Shown here piece by piece: positions 37,211 through 46,176 of a DNA stretch of 64,000 nucleotides. Source of the DNA: Fuerstiella sp. (GTDB lineage: Bacteria; Planctomycetota; Planctomycetia; Planctomycetales; Planctomycetaceae). The position numbers and the translations under genes were made by a program. The notes under the pieces are model-generated. The model did no database searches. It was not told where the DNA came from and saw only the letters and a list, made by a program, of their open reading frames with translations. The DNA lies in NCBI GenBank assembly GCA_029245955.1, contig JAQWOH010000090.1, forward strand, positions 1 to 64,000, read 5' to 3'. Numbering within the stretch: position 1 is the stretch's first letter; every line of letters begins with the position of its first letter.

Positions 37211-38445
37211 GAGACGGTCTCCTGTGAAGTGACGGCCGTCATCGGGCTGTCCGGATCCGCAGAGTGAAGTTCTCCGTCGTCGCGCGGACTCACAGCAGTA
37301 TTCGCCTTCAGTTCGATGAACTGTTTTGCGCGATGGGTGCTGCGTTTAATCCCCTCCTGATCCGGATGATATCCCGCAAATTTAACAAGGTCAGCGGATT
37401 CCAGAAACGCGCCCAGACGGGCATTGATTTCATCCGCAAACAGACTGTTGGTGTTGACTTCGCGGAGAAACTCCTCGGTCGTCTGCTCGGGAGCGTGGAC
37501 CCCCGTACTGCGTTCGATGTATCTTCGCACGATACCGGTGAGTTCCATAAAGAATGCCTTCACGTCTGTCTCCGAAAGTTTTCGTGAGATCAGGTCTCTG
37601 AGTTCGCGACTGGCGAGCTCCTGTGGAGACACCTGAGGCTCGGCAGTCTGCCGGCCCCTGCGACGGCGCCGAACCATCGTATAGGCGACCAGCAACGTGA
37701 TCACTCCGACGACGGCCCACAGCCATGTCGGTGCGACGCCCGCCGCATCCAGTTCTACGGGAGGTGCCGGGGGCCGTAGATCATTCAGCGACGGTGCTTC
37801 TGACGGAACAATTGTCGCGACGTTCAGGGACAGCGCCTCAGTTTCGACAGTGTGTTCTCTGCCGTCGCCGTCCGGGCGATTGTCAACAAATCGAATAGTG
37901 ATGGGGGCCACCGAAACCAGACCGGCCCGCGTCGGTTCAAGTGTATAAATCTGCTGCACAATCCGGTGACCATCGGACCTTTTGGGAACCGGCTCATGGA
38001 AGTCACGGATGACGAATTCACCAAGTGATTCACCAAACGGTGGTGCGTTAACCTGCACACCGTCGGCCGCAGTAATTGTCAGCGTAAGCGTGGGTTCGTC
38101 AGAAAGGCGAGGTTCTTTCGGCGACACATCCACGGTCACCCGAATCGGACCCCGTTCGACTTCAGTGTGCAGCGTCTCCGAGTCTTGCGGTTCTATTATG
38201 GAACTACGATTCTGTAACTGCCCGCACCCGGCAAACAGCACGAAGGCCAGCACACCACACGCCAGCAGCAGAGTACGCTTGATGAGCAGTACGCAGTCGT
38301 CGGTCTCGGGCGCGTCAAGCGGACGTTTGAAGTCGCGTGGTGACAGACGTGCTGCCTGTCGAACGTGCGCAGTTAATATGCAGTGGACGCTTCCACCACA
38401 AATCAGCCGGTAATTCATTCTGATCGTTCTCATTACTGTCGTCAC
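37207..38445 (-). CDS. BatD-like lipoprotein/membrane protein
   Basis: 412 residues from a GTG overlapping the mqnE stop (GTGA). A late start is possible, because the lipoprotein-like signal LLLACGVLAFVLFAGCG begins only around residue 58. Outside the membrane, beta-rich BatD-like segments (VTVDVSPKEPRLSDEPTLTL, GEFVIRDFHEPVPKRSDGH); then a membrane helix (TWLWAVVGVITLLVAYTMV, about 249-267); then a cytoplasmic helical region (VKAFFMELTGIVRRYIERST, GVHAPEQTTEEFL). The order N-term beta domains, helix, tail and the following VWA gene indicate BatD-type partner function. The GTG start may be mis-set. Confidence 0.7.
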   Translation of the reverse strand: MTTVMRTIRMNYRLICGGSVHCILTAHVRQAARLSPRDFKRPLDAPETDDCVLLIKRTLLLACGVLAFVLFAGCGQLQNRSSIIEPQDSETLHTEVERGPIRVTVDVSPKEPRLSDEPTLTLTITAADGVQVNAPPFGESLGEFVIRDFHEPVPKRSDGHRIVQQIYTLEPTRAGLVSVAPITIRFVDNRPDGDGREHTVETEALSLNVATIVPSEAPSLNDLRPPAPPVELDAAGVAPTWLWAVVGVITLLVAYTMVRRRRRGRQTAEPQVSPQELASRELRDLISRKLSETDVKAFFMELTGIVRRYIERSTGVHAPEQTTEEFLREVNTNSLFADEINARLGAFLESADLVKFAGYHPDQEGIKRSTHRAKQFIELKANTAVSPRDDGELHSADPDSPMTAVTSQETVS

Positions 38446-39569
38446 GCCATCACAGATTCGCCGACTTTCCAGTCAGCACCGACGCGAATGACTCGACGAT
38501 ACAACGTATCGCGTTCGACCGGCTCGCGACCAGTTTCACGAATCAACTGATGCAACTGCTCCACTGTCATTCCCTCCGGTGTTTCTGCGCCGGCATCGTG
38601 ATAGATGAGTTCATGAACGACGGTACCATCAATATCATCAGCACCATAGCTCAACGCCAACTGTGCAGTTTCCTGTCCCAGCATGATCCAATAGGCCTTG
38701 ATGTGATCAAAATTGTCCAGCATTAACCTTGCGATGGCAATGGTTCGCAGGTCGACAAGTCCGTCAGCTTTGTTGATGCTCTTCAGTTCCGTGTTGTCCG
38801 GGTGAAACGCAAGCGGAATAAATGTCTGAAAACCGCCCGTTTCGTCCTGCAGGTCACGCAACTGCAGCAGATGATCAATTCGATGTGCGGCCTGTTCAAT
38901 ATGACCGTACAGCATCGTCGCATTCGATTTCAGCCCCAGCTCGTGAGCTGTTCTGTGTACGTCGAACCAGACAGTGCAATCGGCCTTGTGTTCGCACAGC
39001 TGCTTACGAACTTCAGGATCAAAGATTTCGGCTCCGCCTCCCGGCATACTGCCGAGGCCGGCGTCGATCATCTGTTGCATGACCCAGCGAACCGTCTTCT
39101 TTGTGATGAAACTAAACCAGCTGATTTCGACAGGTGTCCACGCTTTGATGTGAATTTCCGGGCATGTTGCGTGAATGGTGCGAACAACGTCCAGATACCA
39201 GTCGAACTTCTTTTTGTGGTGCAAACCACCGACAACATGAATTTCCGTGGCACCGCTGGCCCGCCCTTCCAGAACACGTTCACGAATCATTGGCTCATCG
39301 AACGTATAGGCCTTTTCATCCTTCAGGTCTGCTCGAAATGCACAGAAACGGCACCGATACACACACACATTAGTCGGATTCAGGTGAATGTTTGTGTTGT
39401 AGTAGGCAAAGTTGCCGTTCTTACGTTCCCGGACAATGTTGGCAAGGTGACCGAGCGTATGCAGATCGGCATGCTCTTCCAGGTATATACCGTCCTCGAA
39501 CGACAATCGTTCGTTGGCGAATATTCGGTCTGCGATCTTCTGCAGAGGAGTGTCGAGTGTCTGGAACAT
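38442..39569 (-). CDS. mqnE: Aminofutalosine synthase (radical SAM)
   Basis: 375 residues. The radical SAM cluster is CVYRCRFC in NPTNVCVYRCRFCAFRADL (about 69). Other family marks: HVVGGLHHKKKFDWYLDVVR (about 113), KAWTPVEISWF, SMPGGGAEIFDPEVRKQLC, and YGHIEQAAHRIDHLLQLRDL (about 220). MqnE joins chorismate-derived enolpyruvylbenzoate to SAM in the futalosine route to menaquinone. The adjacent UbiA-type gene upstream on the same strand (103 bases) fits a menaquinone prenyltransferase. Its stop overlaps the GTG of the BatD-like gene. The other futalosine genes (mqnA, B, C, D) are not in this window. Confidence 0.93.
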   Translation of the reverse strand: MFQTLDTPLQKIADRIFANERLSFEDGIYLEEHADLHTLGHLANIVRERKNGNFAYYNTNIHLNPTNVCVYRCRFCAFRADLKDEKAYTFDEPMIRERVLEGRASGATEIHVVGGLHHKKKFDWYLDVVRTIHATCPEIHIKAWTPVEISWFSFITKKTVRWVMQQMIDAGLGSMPGGGAEIFDPEVRKQLCEHKADCTVWFDVHRTAHELGLKSNATMLYGHIEQAAHRIDHLLQLRDLQDETGGFQTFIPLAFHPDNTELKSINKADGLVDLRTIAIARLMLDNFDHIKAYWIMLGQETAQLALSYGADDIDGTVVHELIYHDAGAETPEGMTVEQLHQLIRETGREPVERDTLYRRVIRVGADWKVGESVMA

Positions 39570-39672
39570 TCAAAACGGGCCTTCAATATCACCACGGAAG
39601 TTGTCGACTGGTCACCCCGGAAAGTTCCGTAAATATGGCTTATGCAGTGGCGTTCTTGTCGTCAGGCAGCGA

Positions 39673-40551
39673 TCACAGACTGTGACGTACCCAGATATCG
39701 ATACAGCCAACAATCAGGATTCCGAAACTTACGACAGCATTAACATTGAAGAATGCAACGTTGACGCGTTTCAGGTCGTTCGGCTGCACCAACCAGTGCT
39801 GATACAGCAGCAGCCAGCTGAGGACAATAATTCCACCAAGAAATACGGTCCCCAGTTCCGCGACTGACCACAACACGAACAGTGCAACGATTGTCAGTAA
39901 ATGGCTCATGAAGGCAATCCGCAAAGCGACCGTGATTCCAAATTTTGAGGGGATACTGTGCAGCTTTTCTTCCTTATCGAAATCAGCATCCATACACGCG
40001 TAAATGATGTCAAATCCGCCAACCCAAAAAAAGATAACGCCTGCCAGCAGTGACGGCGTCACTGCAAATTCATTTCGAACTGCTATCCACGCCGCAACAG
40101 GTGACATCATCAGTGCAGCCGAAAGCCAATAGTGGCAGAAACTCGTCCAGCGTTTCGCGTAGCTGTATCCCAGCAGAAACAGCAGCACCGGAACCGCCAG
40201 CCGCAGAGGCAGCTGTTTGGGGAGAAACAGCAGCGTTGACCCCACAAAGGCTGCGCTACAGCCAATCGTAAATATGGTCACGGCCCTGACGGACAGTCTT
40301 CCGGAAGGAATGTGACGTTCCACCGTGCGGGGATTCAGGCCATCGACATCCCGGTCCAGCAGGCGGTTGAAGGCCATCGCTGCGGATCGGGCAAAAACCA
40401 TGCACAACACGACACCAGTCAGGTCACGAAAGCGAAAGACCGTATCCGGCTGACTCCACGCCAGTACGGCCGCCAACAGCGCGAAGGGCAGCGCAAAGAT
40501 CGTGTGGCTGAAGCGGATGAGTTCCAGGAAATGTCGAAGGTTTTGCAGCAC
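39673..40551 (-). CDS. UbiA-family prenyltransferase (probable futalosine-pathway enzyme)
   Basis: About 292 residues if started at the GTG at 40551; the open frame goes to 40626 but would overlap the previous gene, and the UbiA fold begins at LRHFLELIRFSHTIFALPFA. The aspartate-rich motif is NRLLDRDVDGLNPRT (N-x-x-x-D-x-x-x-D, about 70), with a second one near YACMDADFDKEEKLHS (about 188). About eight membrane helices. UbiA proteins attach a polyprenyl tail to an aromatic acid. Lying directly upstream of mqnE, the substrate is probably the menaquinone precursor. The start is uncertain. Confidence 0.85.
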   Translation of the reverse strand: MLQNLRHFLELIRFSHTIFALPFALLAAVLAWSQPDTVFRFRDLTGVVLCMVFARSAAMAFNRLLDRDVDGLNPRTVERHIPSGRLSVRAVTIFTIGCSAAFVGSTLLFLPKQLPLRLAVPVLLFLLGYSYAKRWTSFCHYWLSAALMMSPVAAWIAVRNEFAVTPSLLAGVIFFWVGGFDIIYACMDADFDKEEKLHSIPSKFGITVALRIAFMSHLLTIVALFVLWSVAELGTVFLGGIIVLSWLLLYQHWLVQPNDLKRVNVAFFNVNAVVSFGILIVGCIDIWVRHSL

Positions 40552-40604
40552 AGGACAGAAATAAAATGGGGAATTCGAGAGTTGCCGATAAGTAAGACCG
40601 CAGA

Positions 40605-41660
40605 TCAAGTCCCGATGTAACGACAATAAGCTGCTCTGGCGATCGCGGGGTCTTCAGTACCTTTTACGATGGTTCTTCCGTCCGGAAACACCGTCAATTC
40701 CAGTTCCGATTCAGCCAGCGCCACACGCACCAGGAATGGATTGCATGTTACTGAGCCGACACTTTCCAGCCGCTTAGCGAGTTCACCAGGAGAAAGCCGG
40801 AGCTTTTCCACAGGCATGACCTGAACGGCATTCCGGCCGCACAAAATGGTCGAGCCCGACGTCTGAGATCCTTCCAGCCACAGTCGTTCACCGCCCTTGC
40901 ACGCAGGACATTCAGAAGATTCCCGGAGCTTCGAAACGTCCATCTGGCGAAACGTACCGCGCCACACGTCCACGATCGTAAGCTTCAGTGGCACGTCGCA
41001 TGTTGTACTGCCCGAAGTCTGACTGCGCTGCACAAGAATTTTCAGTGCTGTCGCTGCCTGCAGCGATGCGATCACGCTGATAGCCGGTCCCAGGACGCCT
41101 GCGGTATCGCATGTTTCGGTGGTGCCCGGCGGCGGCGGATTGGTCATCAAACAACGCAGACAGGCCGATTGGCCTGGAAAAACGGGCATCATCTGCCCGT
41201 GGCTGCCGGTGCATCCCGTAAAAATCCACGGGATGCCAGTGTCCAGAGACAGATCGTTGATCAGATAGCGAACCTCAAAATTGTCCGTTCCATCCAGAAT
41301 TAAATCCACATCCGCCGCAAATCCACGGATATTTGTGAACTCCACATCTGCAACCACTGGCTCAATATTGATGCTGGAGTTCACGCGCCGCAGTCGATCC
41401 GCCGCACAAACGGCCTTGGGCAGATGAGCCGCCACGTCATCTTCTGTGAACAGCATCTGCCTTTGCAAATTGCTGAGTTCGACGAAGTCCCTGTCGACGA
41501 TTCTTAAATGACCCACACCAGCCCGTGTCATTGCGTCCGCCAGCACGCAACCCAAAGCCCCACAGCCCACCAGCAGCACACGAGACCTCTGAAGTACCTG
41601 CTGGCCGGCTTCACCAATTTCGGTGAAGAGGATCTGTTTTTGGTAGCGGGCGTTATCCAT
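40605..41660 (-). CDS. ThiF/MoeB-like adenylyltransferase with repeated SQTSGST insertions
   Basis: 351 residues from the ATG at 41660, which overlaps the rsfS stop by 8 bases. ATP-binding Rossmann: RVLLVGCGALGCVLADAM (about 24), DRDFVELSNLQRQMLF, then DLILDGTDNFEVRYLINDL. Zinc cysteines appear as CLRCL (about 172) and CPAC (about 258). MoeB-like enzymes adenylate a sulfur-carrier protein C-terminus. There is no rhodanese domain; the tail ILCGRNAVQVMP then runs into a short C-terminal region. Two variable loops contain the same peptide SQTSGST (about 217 and 269), coded by related but not identical DNA. Probably supplies sulfur transfer for thiamine, molybdopterin or tRNA; which one is unknown. 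Confidence 0.85.
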   Translation of the reverse strand: MDNARYQKQILFTEIGEAGQQVLQRSRVLLVGCGALGCVLADAMTRAGVGHLRIVDRDFVELSNLQRQMLFTEDDVAAHLPKAVCAADRLRRVNSSINIEPVVADVEFTNIRGFAADVDLILDGTDNFEVRYLINDLSLDTGIPWIFTGCTGSHGQMMPVFPGQSACLRCLMTNPPPPGTTETCDTAGVLGPAISVIASLQAATALKILVQRSQTSGSTTCDVPLKLTIVDVWRGTFRQMDVSKLRESSECPACKGGERLWLEGSQTSGSTILCGRNAVQVMPVEKLRLSPGELAKRLESVGSVTCNPFLVRVALAESELELTVFPDGRTIVKGTEDPAIARAAYCRYIGT

Positions 41661-42183
41661 CAGCAGGTGTTGCAGATTGCCAGTCGATTCTCTTCGCATC
41701 AGCTTTCAGGTTTTCAAGGTCATACAGTTCTCGCCCCTCTTCAGTGAAAACATGCAGCACAACATCGCCGAAGTCCATCAGGATCCAGTTCGCCTCTGTC
41801 CGATACCCTTCGATGCCCAGACGATCATTGCCACCGTCGCCCTTCAGCTTACGGTTGACTTCATCCGCGATAGCATGCATCTGGCGTCGGCTGGTGCCTG
41901 TCCCGATCACGAAGAAGTCCACAATCGACGCGATCTTAGTCATATCCAGCACAACAACGTCCTGAGCACGCATTTCATCGGCACAACGCGCGGCGATGAG
42001 GGCATTGTGAAGACTACGCCGGTACAGACCTTTGTCCCGTGCGACCGTAACGGTCTCTGTATCGTTACTGTTGTCGTTGTCTTCCCCAATTTTAAGCGAA
42101 TTTTCGCCGACGAATTTCGGGGCAAGCTGTGTTGATTCAGCTTCATCCACGGAGTCATCCGCAGGCAGTTCGTGAGAGGACAT
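41653..42183 (-). CDS. rsfS: Ribosome silencing factor
   Basis: 176 residues. The Iojap/RsfS domain is the C-terminal ~115 residues: ALIAARCADEMRAQDVVVLD (about 58), IASIVDFFVIGTGTSRRQMH (about 85), YRTEANWILMDFGDVVLHVF (about 130). It binds ribosomal protein L14 and blocks subunit joining when nutrients run low. An N-terminal acidic extension (about 1-50) is not part of the domain and is common in planctomycete versions. It is the first gene after the rpsA terminator and heads the run rsfS-thiF-ubiA-mqnE-BatD-VWA. Confidence 0.92.
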   Translation of the reverse strand: MSSHELPADDSVDEAESTQLAPKFVGENSLKIGEDNDNSNDTETVTVARDKGLYRRSLHNALIAARCADEMRAQDVVVLDMTKIASIVDFFVIGTGTSRRQMHAIADEVNRKLKGDGGNDRLGIEGYRTEANWILMDFGDVVLHVFTEEGRELYDLENLKADAKRIDWQSATPADG

Positions 42184-42397
42184 TGAAACGAGTTCTAAAA
42201 GAAAAGCACAGAGTCAGACAGCAGCGGAGCTGTTTAACAGTCACCAAAAAAATGGCCCCAATTAAGTAAGTTACCAAGCTGATCAAGAGATTCCGACAGA
42301 CAGTCCCGGACTTTTCAAAAGACCGGGACACTGCCGTTGCGAACCGAGACCTGGCTGACGCCAGACGGGGCCGCCCTGAAGGCAGCCAAACGGCCAC

Positions 42398-42432
42398 AAA
42401 AAACACCCCGCCAAGTCAGACTGGACGGGGTG
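42398..42432 (-). terminator. Rho-independent terminator behind rpsA
   Basis: On the minus strand a CACCCCG/CGGGGTG stem (42404-42410 with 42426-42432) closes a 15-base loop and is followed by a run of six T (42398-42403 as A on the plus strand). It lies about 50 bases downstream of the rpsA stop and separates rpsA from rsfS. Confidence 0.75.
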
Positions 42433-42452
42433 CGTTTGAATCAGGTCACAAA

Positions 42453-42477
42453 CAGAGAAGGACACAGTCCTTCTCTG
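42453..42477 (-). repeat. Perfect 11-bp hairpin directly after the rpsA stop
   Basis: CAGAGAAGGAC and GTCCTTCTCTG form an 11-base-pair perfect stem with a three-base loop (ACA), starting 7 bases after the rpsA stop codon and lying upstream of the classical terminator. There is no T-run. It may protect the 3' end of the mRNA or be a protein-binding site; its role is not shown. Confidence 0.6.
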
Positions 42478-42483
42478 GCGCAC

Positions 42484-44475
42484 CTACTCGGCTTTCTCAG
42501 TCGCATCCGTACCGGCCGCTTCTGAGTCAGGTGCTGCTTCCGCTGCAGGTGCCGCTTCTGAGTCAGACGACGCTTCCGCTGCAGGTGCCGCTTCTGAGTC
42601 AGACGACGCTTCTGCTGCAGGTCCTGCTTCCGCTGCAGGTCCTGCTTCCGCTGCATCACCAGAGTCGGCCCCAAGGCTGAACAGTGGCCCGGCAGAGCCG
42701 CCCATACCTCCCTTCAGTGCTTCGGCATCCTTTCGAGCGGCATCACTGCTGCTCGCCGCTGTTCCGGAACCACCCTCCGCTGCGGCCTCGGCGGCAGCAG
42801 CTTCGCGGATTTCTTCGTCGGAACGACAGCTGAGTCCGATTTTTCGATCGGCCGTGTCCACTCGCAAAATTCGGACTTCGATGTCATCGCCCACATTGAC
42901 CATGCTTTCCGGATGTTCAATCTTCTGATCGGAAAGCTCGGAAACGTGTAACAGACCTTCGAGTTCATCTTCCAGTTCAACAAACACACCAAAATTTGTG
43001 ATCTTGGTGACTTTGCCTTTGACACTGCTGCCAGGGCTGTACTTCTCGGGTATCGTAGTTTCCCACGGGTCATCAGCAAGCTGCTTCAGCCCCAGAGCAA
43101 TACGTCGTCGCTCCTGGTCAACGGACAGGATTTCGCATTCCAGCGGCTCACCCTTCTTCAGCATTTCATTGGAGTGTGAAATCTTTCGTGTCCAGGACAT
43201 GTCACTGATATGCAGCAGCCCGTCCACACCTTCTTCCAGTTCGATGAAGGCGCCATAGTTGGTGAGGTTACGGACGGTGCCGGAAACTTTCCCACCGACA
43301 GGATACTTGTCAGCGACGTTGTCCCATGGGTTGGCCTGGGTCTGCTTCATTCCAAGAGAAATCTCCTGTTTCTCTTCATTGATTCCCAGAACCATCACAT
43401 CAACTTCGTCACCAATGGCGACCAGCTCACTCGGATGATTGACTCGCCGCGTCCACGACATTTCACTGATGTGGACCAGGCCTTCAATGCCGTCTTCCAG
43501 CTTAACAAAAGCACCGTACGACAGCACATTGACGACTTCGCCCTTGATAACGGAGTCGACCGGGTACTTTTCGCCGATGTTTTCCCAAGGGCTTTTTGAC
43601 TTCTGCTTCAGTCCAAGAGCAATCTTTTCCTTGTCATAGTCGATATTCAGAACCATGACCTCGATTTCTTCGTCAATCTTCACCATCTCAGTCGGGTGGT
43701 TGATGCGGCCCCAACTCATATCGGTGATGTGCAGCAGACCGTCGATACCGCCAAGGTCGACGAAAGCACCAAAGTCGGCGATGTTCTTGACCGTACCTGT
43801 GCGAAGATCGCCAATTTCCAGGTTGCTGAGAAGCTCCTTCTTCATCTTCTCGCGTGCTTCTTCGATCAGTCGACGACGCGAAACGACAATATTACGTCGA
43901 GCCTCATCGATCTTCAGAATCATGCATTCGATGTCCTGACCGATGTAGTCGGCGATGTCCGATGGGCGACGCACATCAACCTGACTGGCCGGCAGAAACA
44001 CGTTCACACCGTTCTTGACGACGGATTCGCCTTCCGTTTCGCGACCAATCGCAACCAGCAGCCCCCCCTTGATCTTGCGAACGACTGGCCCCTTGACAAT
44101 ATCGCCTTCCGCGTGGGTCTTGATGATCTCTTCCCAGTCGCGGACGCGATCAGCTTTCCGCTTGGAAAGTACGATCAGGCCGATGGAATCCTCGAATTCC
44201 TCAAGCAGCACTTCAATGGCCGACCCGACTTTGGGCAGTGTGTCGCCTTCCTCCCATTCATCACGCTGAATGACACCTTCGCTCTTGTACCCAATGTCAA
44301 CGATCACCTCTTCGTCGTCAATCCGCACCACAGTGCCAGTGAGAATGTCGTTTATGTCGTATGTCTGAGCTTCTGCGTTGATTACGTCTTCAAGGGCATC
44401 AAAAGAAGCCTGCATGACGGCTTCCAGCTCATCATCATCAACATTGAACTCTCGAAGAAGGTTACGATCTACCAT
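42484..44475 (-). CDS. rpsA: 30S ribosomal protein S1
   Basis: 663 residues with six S1 RNA-binding domains, the last four with the full pattern GAFVxL...GLLHISDMSW (for instance GTVKNIADFGAFVDLGGIDG, GEVVNVLSYGAFVKLEDGIE, GTVRNLTNYGAFIELEEGVD, GKVTKITNFGVFVELEDELE). The first two are diverged, as in other S1 proteins where they bind the ribosome. It feeds mRNA to the 30S subunit. The C-terminus (about 575-663) is an unusual Ala/Glu/Ser tail made of tandem repeats. It is a single transcription unit, closed by two hairpins downstream. Length is about 100 residues above the E. coli protein because of this tail. Confidence 0.95.
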   Translation of the reverse strand: MVDRNLLREFNVDDDELEAVMQASFDALEDVINAEAQTYDINDILTGTVVRIDDEEVIVDIGYKSEGVIQRDEWEEGDTLPKVGSAIEVLLEEFEDSIGLIVLSKRKADRVRDWEEIIKTHAEGDIVKGPVVRKIKGGLLVAIGRETEGESVVKNGVNVFLPASQVDVRRPSDIADYIGQDIECMILKIDEARRNIVVSRRRLIEEAREKMKKELLSNLEIGDLRTGTVKNIADFGAFVDLGGIDGLLHITDMSWGRINHPTEMVKIDEEIEVMVLNIDYDKEKIALGLKQKSKSPWENIGEKYPVDSVIKGEVVNVLSYGAFVKLEDGIEGLVHISEMSWTRRVNHPSELVAIGDEVDVMVLGINEEKQEISLGMKQTQANPWDNVADKYPVGGKVSGTVRNLTNYGAFIELEEGVDGLLHISDMSWTRKISHSNEMLKKGEPLECEILSVDQERRRIALGLKQLADDPWETTIPEKYSPGSSVKGKVTKITNFGVFVELEDELEGLLHVSELSDQKIEHPESMVNVGDDIEVRILRVDTADRKIGLSCRSDEEIREAAAAEAAAEGGSGTAASSSDAARKDAEALKGGMGGSAGPLFSLGADSGDAAEAGPAAEAGPAAEASSDSEAAPAAEASSDSEAAPAAEAAPDSEAAGTDATEKAE
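42518..42660. repeat. Tandem repeat coding the acidic tail of S1
   Basis: Units of 36 bases beginning gcttctgagtca occur about three times (42518, 42554, 42590), followed by 18-base half-units (gcttccgctgcaggtcct) twice. In protein they give AAEASSDSEAAP and AAEAGP repeats. Because 36 and 18 are multiples of three, gain or loss of units keeps the frame, so the length should vary between strains. Confidence 0.8.
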
Positions 44476-44745
44476 TGTTAAAGCCTGAAACTAATCCGCA
44501 CTCCGACAGTTCGGAATGCGTACTGAAAAAAGGGTACACTCGAAGGCCCCCGCACAACAAAGGCAGGAAAAAAACACCGTAAATCGAGCAAACGGGCCGG
44601 GATAGTATCGAATTTTTGCTGTCAAGTCCAGCACCGTTATTTGCGTCCGGACACCGGAATCTCAGCAAAACGAAGGATTTGGCAATGCCGAGAGGCTAGC
44701 CGGGCGACATCCGCCATCCGTGGGCGTCGCGGGCGCGGAATGCCA

Positions 44746-46176
44746 CTAAGTGGGCCAGTGAGTCTCTTCAAGCTCGCTGAACTTGTGCACCACTGAGTGG
44801 ATGCTGCCATCCGGTCGAAAAAGCCGCCCTCCGGGGGCATCGTCGTCTTCCCAGTTCAGGCAATAGAACCCCGTGACCCGCTCCTTGGACAGACTCATTA
44901 CGAACAGGTCCTCCATCAGCTGCATCTGGCTCTTTTCCTTTGCCCCGAAGGAAGTACTCTCGTCTGCTGCCTGACGCGAGGTGGGCAGTGCGGCCATGAC
45001 GTTCAAAGGCAGCTGCAACAGTGACCAGTGATCAAGCAGTTGTGAAAGGTGAAGCATGTCTCGTGGCAGGCTCTCAAGGTCTCCGTCACCAAATCGCAGA
45101 TCCAAATTGACCTCAGACAACGTGGACCCGCCGCTGCGGTACAGCGTATCCACAAACTGAATGGGTGGCAGACGGTTTTCCGTGGTACTCAGATACTCAC
45201 CCCACGGCTGAATCACTCTCAAGCTGATTTGAATCTGCTCATCTACTTCCTGAGCCGCCTCAATCGCACGAACGATCAGGTTAAGCCGTTGTTCCTCGGA
45301 TAAGACGTTGGCACCACCACGGTTGGGTCCACAGACAACCTCCCAGTGCCTGATTCGTCCCACATATCGACTGACGACGGTCTCTACGAAGTCAGAAATG
45401 AAACTCTGCAGATTCAGCAGGTCTCCCTTCCATGGCGCCATCCAGACGGGAAAGCAGTCGGCGGACAGATCCAGCAGCGGTCCCCCGATAACAAACATCT
45501 TGTTTGCGGTGGCCCAGTCCATAACGGCATCCAGTTCGGTCCACTGGTATTCGCCGTCCTCAGGTTCAAGGTCACTCCATTTTGTTGTCACAAACGCCGC
45601 ATTGAAGGCCTCTCCAAATGCGACTTCCTCACTTGGCGGCGTGGAAATCCGACAACCGACGGTCATAGGAAAATTCAGTGTCCGCTGCTGACGAAACGTG
45701 ATTCGTTGTCGTGTGTACGCATCAATCAGCAGCCCAATCGCCTTATGGGTATGACGAATCGATTCGAGTGCTGCCGTCGCCTGATGCTCAGAAAAAATGC
45801 CACTGGCAAACTCCTTATGGGCCTTCGAAATCACGTTGTTCAGTGCTGGGCTAGGTTTCAGGCCAGCGCCTGTCCACAACGCATAGAAGTTTCTCAGCCG
45901 GGCCAGTTCCCCTCGCGCCAGTTCCAATTCAAGCGCATATTCGCGCTGCGATTCACGCAGAGACGTAGTGTGGACCACGCGCTGCTGACCGTCGATATTG
46001 CACAGAACGCGCAGCTTACTGCTGTCGGCCTGACCGCGAATGCACCGCAGTGTACTTCGGTCCAGGGTGCAATCGGCCGGAATGACCCGACCATCGAAGG
46101 TGACGAAGTCGGTTTTCGATACGCCTTCTACAGCCACCAGATCATCTGTTTGAAGGTTAAACTGAATAAGTCCCAT
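44746..46176 (-). CDS. GH10-like protein lacking the catalytic glutamates
   Basis: 476 residues. From about residue 180 the barrel resembles glycoside hydrolase family 10 xylanases: FGEAFNAAFVTTKWSDLEPE, DGEYQWTELDAVMDWATANK, VVSRYVGRIRHWEVVCGPN. In true GH10 enzymes the last of these is WDVVNE with the acid/base Glu; here it is Gly-Pro-Asn. The expected nucleophile strand (TELD-type) also lacks Glu (PLNVMAALPTS). The N-terminal ~170 residues are unrelated, with a helical ELELARGELARLRNFYALW. No signal peptide is visible. So a cytoplasmic, probably non-catalytic relative, possibly a sugar-binding or structural protein. It faces purC divergently across 299 bases. Confidence 0.65.
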   Translation of the reverse strand: MGLIQFNLQTDDLVAVEGVSKTDFVTFDGRVIPADCTLDRSTLRCIRGQADSSKLRVLCNIDGQQRVVHTTSLRESQREYALELELARGELARLRNFYALWTGAGLKPSPALNNVISKAHKEFASGIFSEHQATAALESIRHTHKAIGLLIDAYTRQRITFRQQRTLNFPMTVGCRISTPPSEEVAFGEAFNAAFVTTKWSDLEPEDGEYQWTELDAVMDWATANKMFVIGGPLLDLSADCFPVWMAPWKGDLLNLQSFISDFVETVVSRYVGRIRHWEVVCGPNRGGANVLSEEQRLNLIVRAIEAAQEVDEQIQISLRVIQPWGEYLSTTENRLPPIQFVDTLYRSGGSTLSEVNLDLRFGDGDLESLPRDMLHLSQLLDHWSLLQLPLNVMAALPTSRQAADESTSFGAKEKSQMQLMEDLFVMSLSKERVTGFYCLNWEDDDAPGGRLFRPDGSIHSVVHKFSELEETHWPT

